From assembly GCA_002719955.1 (NCBI GenBank), contig PBFW01000021.1, positions 1-60,820 on the forward strand: a stretch of 60,820 nucleotides of DNA, written 5' to 3'. The translations under genes and the position numbers were made by a program. Below, piece after piece: positions 17,152 to 26,267 of this stretch. Below the pieces are notes generated by a model that saw only the letters and a list, made by a program, of their open reading frames with translations, did no database searches and was not told where the DNA came from. This DNA comes from Deltaproteobacteria bacterium. Its GTDB lineage: Bacteria; Myxococcota_A; UBA9160; UBA4427. Every line of letters begins with the position of its first letter. Positions within the stretch are counted from its first letter, which is position 1.

Positions 17152-18180
17152 CTAACCGCTGAGATCGGTGATGACGGCGCGACCGACATATTTGCCGGCT
17201 TCGAGTTCGTCGAAGACCGCCCCGAGTTCCGAGAGTTTGCCGACTCGGCCGATATGGCTCTTCACTTGACCGGCCGCGGCCATGTCGACGAGTTCGCGCA
17301 TGTCCTGGACGTTGCCGACCGCCGAGTAGATCAGCGTCGGATCCTTGAAGAAGAACTCGAAGGGGTTTAGCTCGAGGTTTCCCTCGCTCGTTGCCGGCAG
17401 GCCGACCGCCACGAAGAGACCGCCGCGGCGGAGCAGTTTCAGGCCCAGGTTGAATCCAGCCATGCGAGCTGAGAAGACGATCGCGGCGTCAACCCCTCCG
17501 AGTTCGCGCTGTACGACTTCTTCGGCGTCGGCCGCATCGACGGCCAGGTGGGCGCCCAACGATTCGATGAATTGCAACCTCTCCGCTCCAATGTCGACGC
17601 CCACGACCTTGTAGCCGAAGGAACTCGCGATCTGGACGGCGTAATGGCCGAGGCCACCCGCAGCGCCGATGATCGCCACCGCGCGACCGGGTTGGATATG
17701 GTGCTTCAGGAGCTTCTTGCCCGCGCCGTAGGCCGTGAGCCCGCCGCAGGCGAGGGGTGCTTCTTCGTCACCCACATTGTCGGGAAGTTTGACGAGCGAC
17801 TTCGCATAGACGCAGAATTCCTCGGCGAAGGTGCCGATGATTCCGAGGGTCTGTTCACAGTGGCGAGGCTCGCCCCGCATGCAGTACTCACATGCGCCGC
17901 ACCAGTAGCCGCCGCCGGTCCCGCCGAGACCCAAGATCACGCGGTCGCCCACTGCCGAATAGCGTTCCGCTCCGGGCCCGAGGGCAACGACTTCGCCGAT
18001 GGCTTCGTGACCGATCCCCCCGCTGGTGGGCACGCCCACCCAGTCGCCGCGGGCGAGATGGAGGTCCGAGTGACAGACGCCGGCGGCACTGATCCGAATG
18101 AGCGCCTCTTCGTGACCGGGTACCGGGGTGGGGACATCCTGGATCTCCAGGGTGCCGTCTTCGAGTCTGGCTGCTTGCAT
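17152..18180 (-). CDS. Zinc-dependent alcohol dehydrogenase
   Basis: Medium-chain dehydrogenase of 342 residues that oxidises an alcohol or reduces an aldehyde with NAD(P). Catalytic zinc ligands are in CHSDLH and GHEAIGEVV. The structural zinc site is the four-Cys loop CGACEYCMRGEPRHC. The Rossmann motif is GAAGGLGHYAVQ followed by V-G-V-D-I-G. The start ATG at 18180 has GGAG ten bases upstream. A TTG at 18189 is too close to that site. The overall form resembles AdhP/AdhA ethanol-type dehydrogenases. No operon partner is tightly linked, and the natural substrate is unknown. Confidence 0.94.
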   Translation of the reverse strand: MQAARLEDGTLEIQDVPTPVPGHEEALIRISAAGVCHSDLHLARGDWVGVPTSGGIGHEAIGEVVALGPGAERYSAVGDRVILGLGGTGGGYWCGACEYCMRGEPRHCEQTLGIIGTFAEEFCVYAKSLVKLPDNVGDEEAPLACGGLTAYGAGKKLLKHHIQPGRAVAIIGAAGGLGHYAVQIASSFGYKVVGVDIGAERLQFIESLGAHLAVDAADAEEVVQRELGGVDAAIVFSARMAGFNLGLKLLRRGGLFVAVGLPATSEGNLELNPFEFFFKDPTLIYSAVGNVQDMRELVDMAAAGQVKSHIGRVGKLSELGAVFDELEAGKYVGRAVITDLSG

Positions 18181-18244
18181 TTTTGACAACTCCAGGTGGG
18201 ATGGTCGGGTTTGGGTTGAGTATGGCAGGTGGGCGCAGGGTAGG

Positions 18245-19498
18245 TCAGTCCGCTAGCGCATTCTCACCGGGTCGAGTCTCGTGCGAGCTGACAAATTTCT
18301 CGATCGCCTTGTGGATCAGTTCGATGTCGTCCAGCGGTGCTGCATGGCTCATGGGAAGGATGATCCCCTGTCTCATGACGCGGTCGGCGTTGGGATATCC
18401 ACCGGGGGCGGCCTTGTGGGGTGTGTTCTTGAAGGCCGGCTGGCGCAGGATATTTCCCGACCAGATCATGCGCGTAGCGATGCCCTTGTCCTCGAGGAAG
18501 CGCTGGAGTTGCTGGCGCGAGAAGCCGGCTTCTTCGCGCACCATCAGCGGATAGGAGATCCAGCTCGTCTCGAGATCCTCGAGCTGCCGCGCGGGGATGA
18601 AACGCTCGAGGATCCGGTCGCGATTGAAGAATTCCGTGTGCATCTCGAAGCGGCGTTTCCGAGCCTCGAAAAATTGCGGGAGCTTTCCCAGCTGGACGAG
18701 GCCGAAGGCGGCATGCATCTCCGAGGGTTCGAAATTCCAGCCGACCTCGTCGAAGATGAACATGGTGTCGTAGGGAATCCCGTCGATCTCGACTTCGAAG
18801 CGCTCGTTTGCATGCTCTTTCGACCCGAACATCTGGACTTCCGAGCTCCGCCCCCAGCGTCGCAAGAGGAGCGCCCGGTCCAACTCCTCTTCGCTGTTGA
18901 CCGCGAGCATTCCGCCACTTCCACCGCTGGTGATGATATGAGAGGCAGCAAAGCTCGTCATACTGATATCGGTCCAGGCGCCGGTCGTCCGGCCCCGTAG
19001 CTTGGCACCTAACGTATCTGCCGAGTCTTCGATGACCTTGAGGTCGTGGCGATCGGCGATCTCTCGGATTCGTTCCCAGTCCGGTGCATTCCCGATCAGG
19101 TTGGGGACCAGGATGGCTCGGGTCCTGGGCGTGATCATTTCCTCGATCTGGTCAACATCGATGTTGTAGGTGTCGTACTCGACGTCGACGTACGAGGCCA
19201 CGAGGCCGGCACGAACGATGGGTGCGAAGGTGGCAGAGAAGCTGACGACCGAGGTGATGATCTCGCTGCCCTTGGGCAGGTCGAGCAACTCGACGGCCAG
19301 GTAGAGAGCCGAGGTGCCCGAGTTGGTCATGATTCCGTATTTCTTGTCGAACAGGGCTGCTACGCGGCGCTCCATCTCGCGGACCCGTGGGCCGATCTGG
19401 ATCTGATCGGTCGTCCGAAGCGCCTCGACGACGGCTTCGATCTCCTCCTCTCCGTAGATCGGATTCGCATACTGAATCGTGGTCTTCGGGGTGCTCAT
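18245..19498 (-). CDS. DegT/DnrJ/EryC1/StrS-family protein, RfbH/ColD-like 3-dehydrase type
   Basis: PLP/PMP fold-type I protein of 417 residues. Family motifs are NSGTSALYLAVELL, V-D-V-E-Y-D-T-Y-N-I-D, and V-I-E-D-S-A-D-T-L-G. The segment that normally holds the Schiff-base lysine (S-F-x-x-x-K) reads SFAASHIITSGGSGG, with His187 at that position. Replacement of Lys by His is the hallmark of sugar 3-dehydrases such as RfbH (E1) and ColD, which use PMP to remove a C3 hydroxyl from nucleotide sugars. The start at 19498 has GAGGAG nine bases upstream. No other nucleotide-sugar genes are nearby, so the substrate is open. Confidence 0.85.
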   Translation of the reverse strand: MSTPKTTIQYANPIYGEEEIEAVVEALRTTDQIQIGPRVREMERRVAALFDKKYGIMTNSGTSALYLAVELLDLPKGSEIITSVVSFSATFAPIVRAGLVASYVDVEYDTYNIDVDQIEEMITPRTRAILVPNLIGNAPDWERIREIADRHDLKVIEDSADTLGAKLRGRTTGAWTDISMTSFAASHIITSGGSGGMLAVNSEEELDRALLLRRWGRSSEVQMFGSKEHANERFEVEIDGIPYDTMFIFDEVGWNFEPSEMHAAFGLVQLGKLPQFFEARKRRFEMHTEFFNRDRILERFIPARQLEDLETSWISYPLMVREEAGFSRQQLQRFLEDKGIATRMIWSGNILRQPAFKNTPHKAAPGGYPNADRVMRQGIILPMSHAAPLDDIELIHKAIEKFVSSHETRPGENALAD

Positions 19499-19711
19499 CG
19501 AAGGGCTCCTCATCGGGTTCGAAGCTTATTGGGCGATCGGGGCTGCCCGACCAGAACACGTTCTACTCTATCCCCTTGGCGGCGGGCGGAAAACCGAGGA
19601 CGGCGAACTTCCCGTGCTCTGGTCCTGCGATGTGCGACGGACGCGCAGAATGGAACGCGGCGTTCTGGATCGAGGCGGTTGACGTCCGGTGACCGTCGCG
19701 GCGCGTCGAAG

Positions 19712-21985
19712 CTAGAAGCGATACCTCCAGTCGAGCTTGATCAGGGGTTCGGTACGTCCGACTCTGAACTCTCCGCCCCGGGTGGTGTAGTCCTGATTGA
19801 AGACGATGAAGAAGTCGGACCCTTCCCGGATGATCCAACGGAGGCGGCTATTGAGTCCCATCGTCTCGCTCAAGTTGTCCCACTGGACGGTCGTGTTCCA
19901 GGTGAGGTCGGGGGTGAAAGCGATCTTCAGTTTCATCTGGGTCAGGTGCGTCGAAAAATCGCGATCCGCGACTGCTCCGAGGGTTCCGTCGGGCCGCTGC
20001 TTCTGGCCGGGTATCCAGAAACGGTCGAAGTGATGGCTGAAGGAGAGCATCCAGTGGTTCGAGGGGCGCCACTCGATGCTAGGGGCGACGCGAAAATTAT
20101 GACCATCCCGGAAACTCCCCCCCCCGAAGCCAAGGCGAGCCCGAATCGGCCGGTTATGGCTCGTCCTCAGGAAGACCATGCCCTCGTCGTAGTCGTAGGT
20201 CCCTTCGGGAACGTAGATGTCGTCGATCGGGAAGGGCGTTCTGACCACATCGTGGAAATGGGCGATCCGCAGCTCGACGCCGTCGCCGATCTCCGTCGCC
20301 AGAACCAGGGGACGAAAGCCGAAGACGGCGGACTCCATACGATTCGACGTGTTCGTCGTCACGATGCCGGAGATCCTTGCATCGACGGTGTTGATGTCGC
20401 CTGACGGCCTCCAGCGATATTGCCAGGAACCCCGGTACTGCCTGATATCCGTGCGGTTCACGAAGCCCATGGCCGGGTTGAATTTCTCCCCGAACTCCTG
20501 AAACGAGATCCTCCAATTGATCCGGTCGTTCGGGTATTGGAGTGAGAGTCCGTAGGCCGTTTGCTGGCTGGCGTCCCCGGAAGTCACGCTCTGCTGCGCC
20601 CACGCGCTTCCAGAGAGGAGGCGATTTTCCGCGAAGGTGCTGTTCTTATAATTGAAGTCGAGGCCGATCAGCGTGTTGTTCTGGTTGCTGAGCGGGTCAC
20701 CGTTGGTCACGATGGCACCGATGGTGGACTCCCCGAGGACGTTCATCGAAACCCGCCCGGCGAAGAGGTTCGAGGCGTCGATCTCCCCCTTGCCCTCCTG
20801 CAGGATATCCATCAGGCCGATATTGAAGCGCCCGATGCGTCCCGCGACTTTTCCACCGACGGGCAGATTCTGGGCCTCCCCCGTCGCCGAGAGGCCGATC
20901 TTGCGCGAGAAATAGGGCAGGCCGTTTTCCTGCCGGAGGTCTGCAAAATTGAAGAGGCCCGAGTCCTGGAGGAAGAAGTCGCGCTTCTCGGGGAAGAAGA
21001 GGCCGAAGCGGTCGAAGTTGACCTGTCGCTCATCGACACCGGCTTCACCGAAATCACTGTTGACCGTGAGGGAGCCGGTCAAGGAGGGGAGGATTCGGTA
21101 GAACGCGTCGAATCCCGGTTTGAGCTTGGTGTAGTGGCGATCTTCGGTGTTGTCGTCGACGCGCCGCACGGTTCCGGACGGGACGACGTCGAGTCCGAGT
21201 CCGATGCCGTCCTGCGCAGAAGCCATCCCTTCGAGGACGCCAGCCTCCGCCATATCCGTCAAGATGCGTTCGACGAAGGGATCCGCCCAGCGGTTGGATT
21301 CGCCGTCACGCCTCATGACGCGTGAGATGTTCAACCCCCAGCTGTCGCTGCCGGGCCGGAAGGGGAGCGTCTTGAACGGAATGGCGATCTCGGCGAACCA
21401 GCCTTCCGAAGTAACCCGGGCCTTTGCGCTCCAGATCCCGTCCCAATTCGATTCGAAATTCCTGTTCTCGAAGCTCCCGTCGCGCCGACCACCGTGGGGG
21501 CCCGTCTGGAAGAGGAAGCCATTGCGGTGATCATGGAAGGTGTCGATCGTGAAGCTGATGCTGTCTTCCAGGAAGAAGAAATCGTCGCGCTGCATTCGGC
21601 GGGCGACGATTTCATCCGCTCGGCGGTCAAAGCAGCTGACGCCGAAATAGAGCATTTCGTCGTCGATCAGGATGCGGATCTCTGTGCGTTCGCTGGGCGG
21701 ATTTCCTTGATGGGGCTCGACCTGGGTAAAATCGTCGATGACCTGGGCGAGCTGCCAGACCGGGTCATCCAGGACCCCATCGATCGCGGGGCCCTCGTCG
21801 ACCCGGATTGCTTTGATATGCGGAGGTTCCAGGGCCAGGCTGCCCGCTGAATAGAGCAGGGTAAGCAGCGCGAGCGGGAGCGAAGCGAACCTGAACTGCA
21901 CGAACCATCCATCCGAGACGTCCGCCGTCTCGAGCTTTGAATTGGAGGCCCGAAGACTACCGGCTGAAGGGGGCCTGTCGAGCAT
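19712..21985 (-). CDS. Outer-membrane protein with CBM9-like and DUF5916 domains
   Basis: 757-residue exported protein. A signal-like hydrophobic segment (LPLALLTLLYSAGSLA) lies about 30 residues from the ATG. GTG 21899-21901 is an alternative start that would put it at the N-terminus. Residues about 60-240 are CBM9-like (IDGVLDDPVW, then D-D-E-M-L-Y-F-G-V, then DDFFFLEDSISFTIDTF). The remainder matches DUF5916, a predicted outer-membrane beta-barrel: alternating hydrophobic strands, FFPEKRDFFLQDSGLF, and a C-terminal phenylalanine typical of barrel proteins. The role is unknown. Binding or uptake of a polymer or lipid is possible. Confidence 0.88.
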   Translation of the reverse strand: MLDRPPSAGSLRASNSKLETADVSDGWFVQFRFASLPLALLTLLYSAGSLALEPPHIKAIRVDEGPAIDGVLDDPVWQLAQVIDDFTQVEPHQGNPPSERTEIRILIDDEMLYFGVSCFDRRADEIVARRMQRDDFFFLEDSISFTIDTFHDHRNGFLFQTGPHGGRRDGSFENRNFESNWDGIWSAKARVTSEGWFAEIAIPFKTLPFRPGSDSWGLNISRVMRRDGESNRWADPFVERILTDMAEAGVLEGMASAQDGIGLGLDVVPSGTVRRVDDNTEDRHYTKLKPGFDAFYRILPSLTGSLTVNSDFGEAGVDERQVNFDRFGLFFPEKRDFFLQDSGLFNFADLRQENGLPYFSRKIGLSATGEAQNLPVGGKVAGRIGRFNIGLMDILQEGKGEIDASNLFAGRVSMNVLGESTIGAIVTNGDPLSNQNNTLIGLDFNYKNSTFAENRLLSGSAWAQQSVTSGDASQQTAYGLSLQYPNDRINWRISFQEFGEKFNPAMGFVNRTDIRQYRGSWQYRWRPSGDINTVDARISGIVTTNTSNRMESAVFGFRPLVLATEIGDGVELRIAHFHDVVRTPFPIDDIYVPEGTYDYDEGMVFLRTSHNRPIRARLGFGGGSFRDGHNFRVAPSIEWRPSNHWMLSFSHHFDRFWIPGQKQRPDGTLGAVADRDFSTHLTQMKLKIAFTPDLTWNTTVQWDNLSETMGLNSRLRWIIREGSDFFIVFNQDYTTRGGEFRVGRTEPLIKLDWRYRF

Positions 21986-22175
21986 GGGAATCGGGTCACG
22001 AATCGGGTCGGGGGCCAGTCGGTTGCGTAGCCGGGCCGCCGCTTCTTTTCGCGTGAGGAGTCGCTACGCTCGCCATGACCGTCCCCTTCGATTCCCGACA
22101 TCCCGATATGGAAAGATTCGTCGTCTCGAGCGTCGTCGGTGCCGAAGTACGAGAAGATTGAGGAGAGACCGAAGC
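21986..22175. promoter_or_regulatory. Divergent promoter region
   Basis: 190 bp between the - strand DUF5916 gene and the + strand DUF2889 gene. It must contain the start signals of both. Individual -35/-10 boxes could not be assigned with confidence. AGGAGAGACC at 22161-22170 is the ribosome binding site that fixes the DUF2889 start at 22176. Confidence 0.4.
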
Positions 22176-23210
22176 ATGTCCGAGCTCGCTGATTCATTTC
22201 CCCACCTGGCAGACCTGCCGTCGACGCTCGACGATACGGTCGTAGGGACGCCCGACCGCAGACCGGGGTCGGTGCGGCGGACTTCGACGATCGACATGGT
22301 GTGGCCCGATGGATTCGGGAGTCCGATGCATCTCGTGGGGCGGTCACGCGACCTGTCGACACCGGTCGACGGACCAGCGTGCGTCATCGACGAGGCTGGC
22401 ATGAGGGTCGAAATGGCGGAGCACCGAACGGTCTCGGCGATCGAAGTTTCTCCCCATCGTGACGGGGCCGACGGCCTGATCGGTGCGGTGGGCGGTTCCG
22501 AGCTTCGTTCCGCAATCGATCGCGCGCTGCCGCGGGAGCGCGAGACGGCGTCGCCGCTTCATCTTCTGCTCGACGATATTGCGGGCACGAGTCTGGTGGC
22601 GAGTTTCGCGCTCTCCCGTTCGCCGGAGATTCGCGAGTTGATGCTCGCCAATCGTCCGGGCCCCGGTGCGCCCTTTGGCATGCGCAAGGGAAAGATCATC
22701 TGCTCCGGGCTCAGACCGGACGGCTGGTTCGACACGCATCAGCAGAACGGGGTGCCTCCCTTTGGTTCCGGTGTGGTCCCCGCCGGCGATATCGAGGCCC
22801 CCCAGGACGCCCTTGCCTGGCATGCGTTTCCGTCCGCGCCCGACGTTGGAATGCGTCGACATCGGCGGATCGACCTCTGGCGCGAGGGCGGAGTCGTATG
22901 TGTCGATGCGTTCTTTCGAGATGCCTGTTGGGAGCCGGATGGAAGCCAGAGTTGTCTTCACGAGTACACGACCGATGCGAAGATCGACGCCGGAGATCAC
23001 ACCTTGGTGTCGCTCGAATCGACCCCTCGCGTGCTGCCCTTCCCAGAGTGCAAGTGGGCGGCCCCGAATTCACAGGACCTCATAGGCCTTCCAGTCACAG
23101 AATTCCGGACGATCGTGCAGCAGACCCTCACCGAGTTGCGGGCTTGCACCCATCTGAACGATATGTTGCGCAGCTTCGCAGAGATACCGGCGCTGGCGAA
23201 GCGGCTCTAG
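22176..23210 (+). CDS. DUF2889 domain-containing protein (long form)
   Basis: 344-residue cytosolic-looking protein. The frame is open upstream, but the ribosome site AGGAGA sets the start at 22176. It has family-like blocks: R-R-T-S-T-I-D-M-V-W-P-D-G, L-V-G-R-S-R-D-L-S-T, RRIDLWREGGVVCVDAFFRD, then E-S-T-P-R-V-L-P-F-P-E-C, and the C-terminal CTHLNDMLRSFAEIPAL. The CTHxxD motif is shared with the shorter DUF2889 protein at 7955-8710. Function is unknown. Repeated occurrence beside CoA-ester catabolism genes suggests a role there. Confidence 0.8.
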   Translation: MSELADSFPHLADLPSTLDDTVVGTPDRRPGSVRRTSTIDMVWPDGFGSPMHLVGRSRDLSTPVDGPACVIDEAGMRVEMAEHRTVSAIEVSPHRDGADGLIGAVGGSELRSAIDRALPRERETASPLHLLLDDIAGTSLVASFALSRSPEIRELMLANRPGPGAPFGMRKGKIICSGLRPDGWFDTHQQNGVPPFGSGVVPAGDIEAPQDALAWHAFPSAPDVGMRRHRRIDLWREGGVVCVDAFFRDACWEPDGSQSCLHEYTTDAKIDAGDHTLVSLESTPRVLPFPECKWAAPNSQDLIGLPVTEFRTIVQQTLTELRACTHLNDMLRSFAEIPALAKRL

Positions 23211-23273
23211 CTCTGTTCGAGCCCACGGCAGCGGTCGCTTTACATCGATGTCGATTCCCGCGCGCGTGAAAAA

Positions 23274-24233
23274 TCAAGCCGTAGAGGGAATGAGTTCAGC
23301 CAAGACTTCCCAGGTGCGCTCGACCGAGCGCTGGGGATCGGTGCCCACTCCGACCGGTAGGAAGGCCATCTCGTCCACGCCCGCATCGGCGTAGGCCGCC
23401 ATGGCTTGCGAGAGGGCGGACGGGTCGCCGTGGGGTACGACCGCGTCGATCATCGCGTCTGTCCAGCCATCCTCGAGCGCCCGATCCGCGTCGGGTACCC
23501 CACAGCGCTGGAGCAGGGCCGCATACGCCTCGAGTCGCGGATAGAGGCTCAGGTATTCGTGGACGCCGGCTCTCACCTCGTCGCGATTCGTGGAGAGGAT
23601 GCAGGGCATCACCATCACGACGGGCGGTACAGGGCGCTGTGCGGCCGTGGCGCTCGCCCGCAGCTCGGCGATGATCGTGTCGCGGACATAGCTCGGGGGT
23701 GCGAGCCAGGGCAACACGCCATCCGCATGTCGACCGGCGGTGCGGCACATCTGCACACCCAGGGACGCAAGCAAGACGGGGATCTTTGGTGATTCGATAT
23801 CGACCTCCCAGTCGACCCGGAAGATCTCGCCTTGAAAGCTGGAGTGACCACGTTCGAAGACGCCTCGCAGGATCTGGAAATACTCGGTTGTGTGGCGGAT
23901 CAGTCGTTCGAAGTCGAGCCCGAAGCAGCCCTCGATGATCGACGCGTGCCCCGGTCCGAGTCCCAGGCGAAGCCGGCCTCCGAGCGCCGCCTGAGTCGTG
24001 CGCGCCTGCATCGCCATCACCAGCGGATGGCGCGTGAAAGTCGGCATGATATTCGTCGTGAGCAAGAGGCGTTCGGTCCGCTCTCGGGCGAGCGCGAAGA
24101 CGATCAGCGGATCCATGTGATGGCCGCAGCCGAGCATGGCGCTGTGGAAGCCGAGCCGTTCCGCCTGCTCGAGGAGTGAAAGCGCTCGATCGAGTTCGCG
24201 GACTTCGGGAGGCAGGACGATCGAATGCTTCAT
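23274..24233 (-). CDS. LLM class (F420/FMN-dependent) oxidoreductase
   Basis: Luciferase-like monooxygenase-fold protein of 319 residues. AERLGFHSAMLG near the N-terminus, TERLLLTTNIMPTFTRHPLV, LGGRLRLGLGPGH and the later P-V-L-L-A-S-L-G-V-Q-M are typical of F420-dependent family members. The substrate cannot be named; redox change on a ketone, alcohol or alkene is typical. The ribosome site is GAGGAG eight bases before the ATG. It lies 31 bp downstream of the SDR gene and is probably the last gene of the amidohydrolase-SDR-LLM operon. Confidence 0.92.
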   Translation of the reverse strand: MKHSIVLPPEVRELDRALSLLEQAERLGFHSAMLGCGHHMDPLIVFALARERTERLLLTTNIMPTFTRHPLVMAMQARTTQAALGGRLRLGLGPGHASIIEGCFGLDFERLIRHTTEYFQILRGVFERGHSSFQGEIFRVDWEVDIESPKIPVLLASLGVQMCRTAGRHADGVLPWLAPPSYVRDTIIAELRASATAAQRPVPPVVMVMPCILSTNRDEVRAGVHEYLSLYPRLEAYAALLQRCGVPDADRALEDGWTDAMIDAVVPHGDPSALSQAMAAYADAGVDEMAFLPVGVGTDPQRSVERTWEVLAELIPSTA

Positions 24234-24264
24234 GGAGAGGCTCCTCTGGAAGTGGGCTTCCCGC

Positions 24265-25098
24265 TCAGACTTCGTCGGTGCGGTTCGTCGTTCGATCTGA
24301 ATCCCTGAGCTGCGCGACGTGGGCCAGGTGGCTGAGGGCGCCCCCGTCGCAGCGGAGAATCTGGCCTGTAATGAAAGAAGCCTCGTCCGAGGCCAGATAG
24401 AGCACGAGATTGGCGACGTCCTGTGGCGCTCCGAGTCGAGGCGTCAGACATTGGGCGCGAAGCATCTCGACGACCTCGGGGGGGACGACCGCCGCCAACG
24501 AAGGCGACTCGATATGAGCGGGGGAGACCGCATTACAACGGATGCCCTCTTTGCCGAAGGCCGTCGCGACCGAGAGGGTGAGCGTATTCAGTCCGCCCTT
24601 GGCCGCCGAGTATGCGTTGAGGGTCAGGTCACCTGCCAGGGCCGAGTTCGAGGTCGTGTTGATGATCGATCCGCCCCCGCTCTCGATCATCCTGGGAATC
24701 GCGTGTTTGCATGCGAGCATCGGTCCGCGCAGATCGATTCGCATCGTCTCGTCCCAGATCTCGGTATCGAGTTCGAGGAGGTTGGCATCCCGTCGCTGGT
24801 GGTCCGGGGCCGTGATGGCCGCGTTGTTGTGAAGTACATGGAGGGCTCCGAAGGTTTCGACGGTCCGCTCGACCATCGCCGCGATCTCCTTCTCTTCACC
24901 CACATCGACCGGGATCGCGAGCGCCTCGCCCCCTTTGCCCCGGATCTCCTCCGCTACGGCTTGGCCGCCCTCCACGTTGATATCCGCGATCACGACCCGG
25001 GCGCCCTCGCGGGCGAGCGTCTCCGCCGTGATGCGTCCGATCCCGGAGGCGCCGCCAGTAATGATCGCGACCTTGCCCGTCACGCGTCCACTCGTCAT
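24265..25098 (-). CDS. SDR family NAD(P)-dependent oxidoreductase
   Basis: Classical short-chain dehydrogenase of 277 residues: TGGASGIGRITAETLA for cofactor binding, H-N-N-A-A near residue 95, catalytic Ser in N-T-T-S-N-S-A, and YSAAKGG with Tyr and Lys present. D-I-N after the second strand favours NAD(H). The start ATG at 25098 overlaps the amidohydrolase stop as ATGA, so the two are translationally coupled. An ATG at 25137 would lie inside the neighbour. It probably oxidises or reduces a hydroxy or keto group on the pathway intermediate. Confidence 0.93.
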   Translation of the reverse strand: MTSGRVTGKVAIITGGASGIGRITAETLAREGARVVIADINVEGGQAVAEEIRGKGGEALAIPVDVGEEKEIAAMVERTVETFGALHVLHNNAAITAPDHQRRDANLLELDTEIWDETMRIDLRGPMLACKHAIPRMIESGGGSIINTTSNSALAGDLTLNAYSAAKGGLNTLTLSVATAFGKEGIRCNAVSPAHIESPSLAAVVPPEVVEMLRAQCLTPRLGAPQDVANLVLYLASDEASFITGQILRCDGGALSHLAHVAQLRDSDRTTNRTDEV

Positions 25099-26267
25099 AG
25101 ACGCAGCAGCCGTGCCGTGTTGTCGCGCGAGATCCATCGCGTCTCCTCTTCGGACACGGCGTGTCCATCGAGGAAGGTCCGGGGTTTGGCGATTCCCTCC
25201 GGATGGGGATAGTCGGAGGCGAGCAGGACCCGATCGGCGCCGATCGTGTCGATCAAGCTGCGCACGTCATCGTCCTCGAAGGGAGCGACGGAAATGTGGC
25301 GTCGAAAGATCTCGCTCGGCCGGTCCTCGATGCGCCCACCGATCCAATCGCCGTACCCCCCCGTGTGCTCCGCCTTGTCCATCACGCGCAGCAGGTAGGG
25401 CACCCAGGCCGATCCACTCTCGAGGCTCATGGCCTGGAGTCCGGGGAAACGACCGAAGACGTTATGCAGAACGAGAGCGGCGAGTGTATCCATGATCGGT
25501 CGTTCCCAGAGCACCGCCCGCTGGAACGCGGATTGGCGATTGGCCGGCGGGCGGCGTCTCTCGCCATAGGCCTCCGAAAAGAGGTCGCAATAGCCGGCCT
25601 CGGCCCCGTGAAATGCGACCGGCACCTCCGCCTCGTCCAATCGGGCCCAGATGGAGTCGAAATCCGGGTGGCCGATCGTGCGGCCGTTGACCGTCGTGAA
25701 GAGGATATGCACCACCCGAGCGCCGCGGGCGAGTACGGTGTCGACCTCTGCAATCGCCGCGGGGAGATCGATGAGCGTGATCGTCGGTACGGAAAAGATC
25801 CGTCGCTCGTAGTCGAATCCCCAGGCCTCATCGATCCAGCGGTTGAACGATCGCAGATTCGCAACACACGCTTCGGGGAAATCGCGCAGCTGCCACTCCA
25901 CGCCCAGTCCGAGGCTCGGCCACATGATCGCGGCCTCCACGCCCTCCTCGTCCATCCAGAGGAGACGCTCGTCGCGGTCGCAGAAACGCGGAATCTCTCG
26001 GGGGCGAAGGACATCCTCGCTGGGGATAGGGCGGTAGCGGAGATCCTTCGCGCCGGCGTGCACGCCCGGGCGGCCCATCAGGTCCGCTGGGGTGGCCGCC
26101 AGATAATAGGAGGGTTGATTCCCGATATGCGGGACGCCCAGACCTCCTTCGTCCCTCACGATATGGCAGGCTCGGTCCGCAAATTGGGGCTCGAGATAGC
26201 GCGTGAAACAATCGTCGGGTTCGTAATAGTGATTGTCCGCGTCGACGATCGCGTAGGGATGATTCAT
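25095..26267 (-). CDS. Amidohydrolase family protein (amidohydrolase_2, TIM barrel)
   Basis: 390-residue metal-dependent hydrolase/decarboxylase of the ACMSD-related amidohydrolase_2 family. The N-terminal metal motif reads VDADNHYYEPDD (D-x-x-H rather than H-x-H). FHGAEAGY supplies the next His, SLESGSAWVPYLL follows, and the catalytic Asp is in ASDYPHPEG. The start ATG at 26267 has AGAGGGAGA five to six bases upstream. It begins an operon with the SDR (ATGA overlap) and the LLM gene. A 26-codon ORF upstream also overlaps its start by ATGA. Members of this family hydrolyse or decarboxylate ring-cleavage products; the exact substrate is unknown. Confidence 0.92.
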   Translation of the reverse strand: MNHPYAIVDADNHYYEPDDCFTRYLEPQFADRACHIVRDEGGLGVPHIGNQPSYYLAATPADLMGRPGVHAGAKDLRYRPIPSEDVLRPREIPRFCDRDERLLWMDEEGVEAAIMWPSLGLGVEWQLRDFPEACVANLRSFNRWIDEAWGFDYERRIFSVPTITLIDLPAAIAEVDTVLARGARVVHILFTTVNGRTIGHPDFDSIWARLDEAEVPVAFHGAEAGYCDLFSEAYGERRRPPANRQSAFQRAVLWERPIMDTLAALVLHNVFGRFPGLQAMSLESGSAWVPYLLRVMDKAEHTGGYGDWIGGRIEDRPSEIFRRHISVAPFEDDDVRSLIDTIGADRVLLASDYPHPEGIAKPRTFLDGHAVSEEETRWISRDNTARLLRL

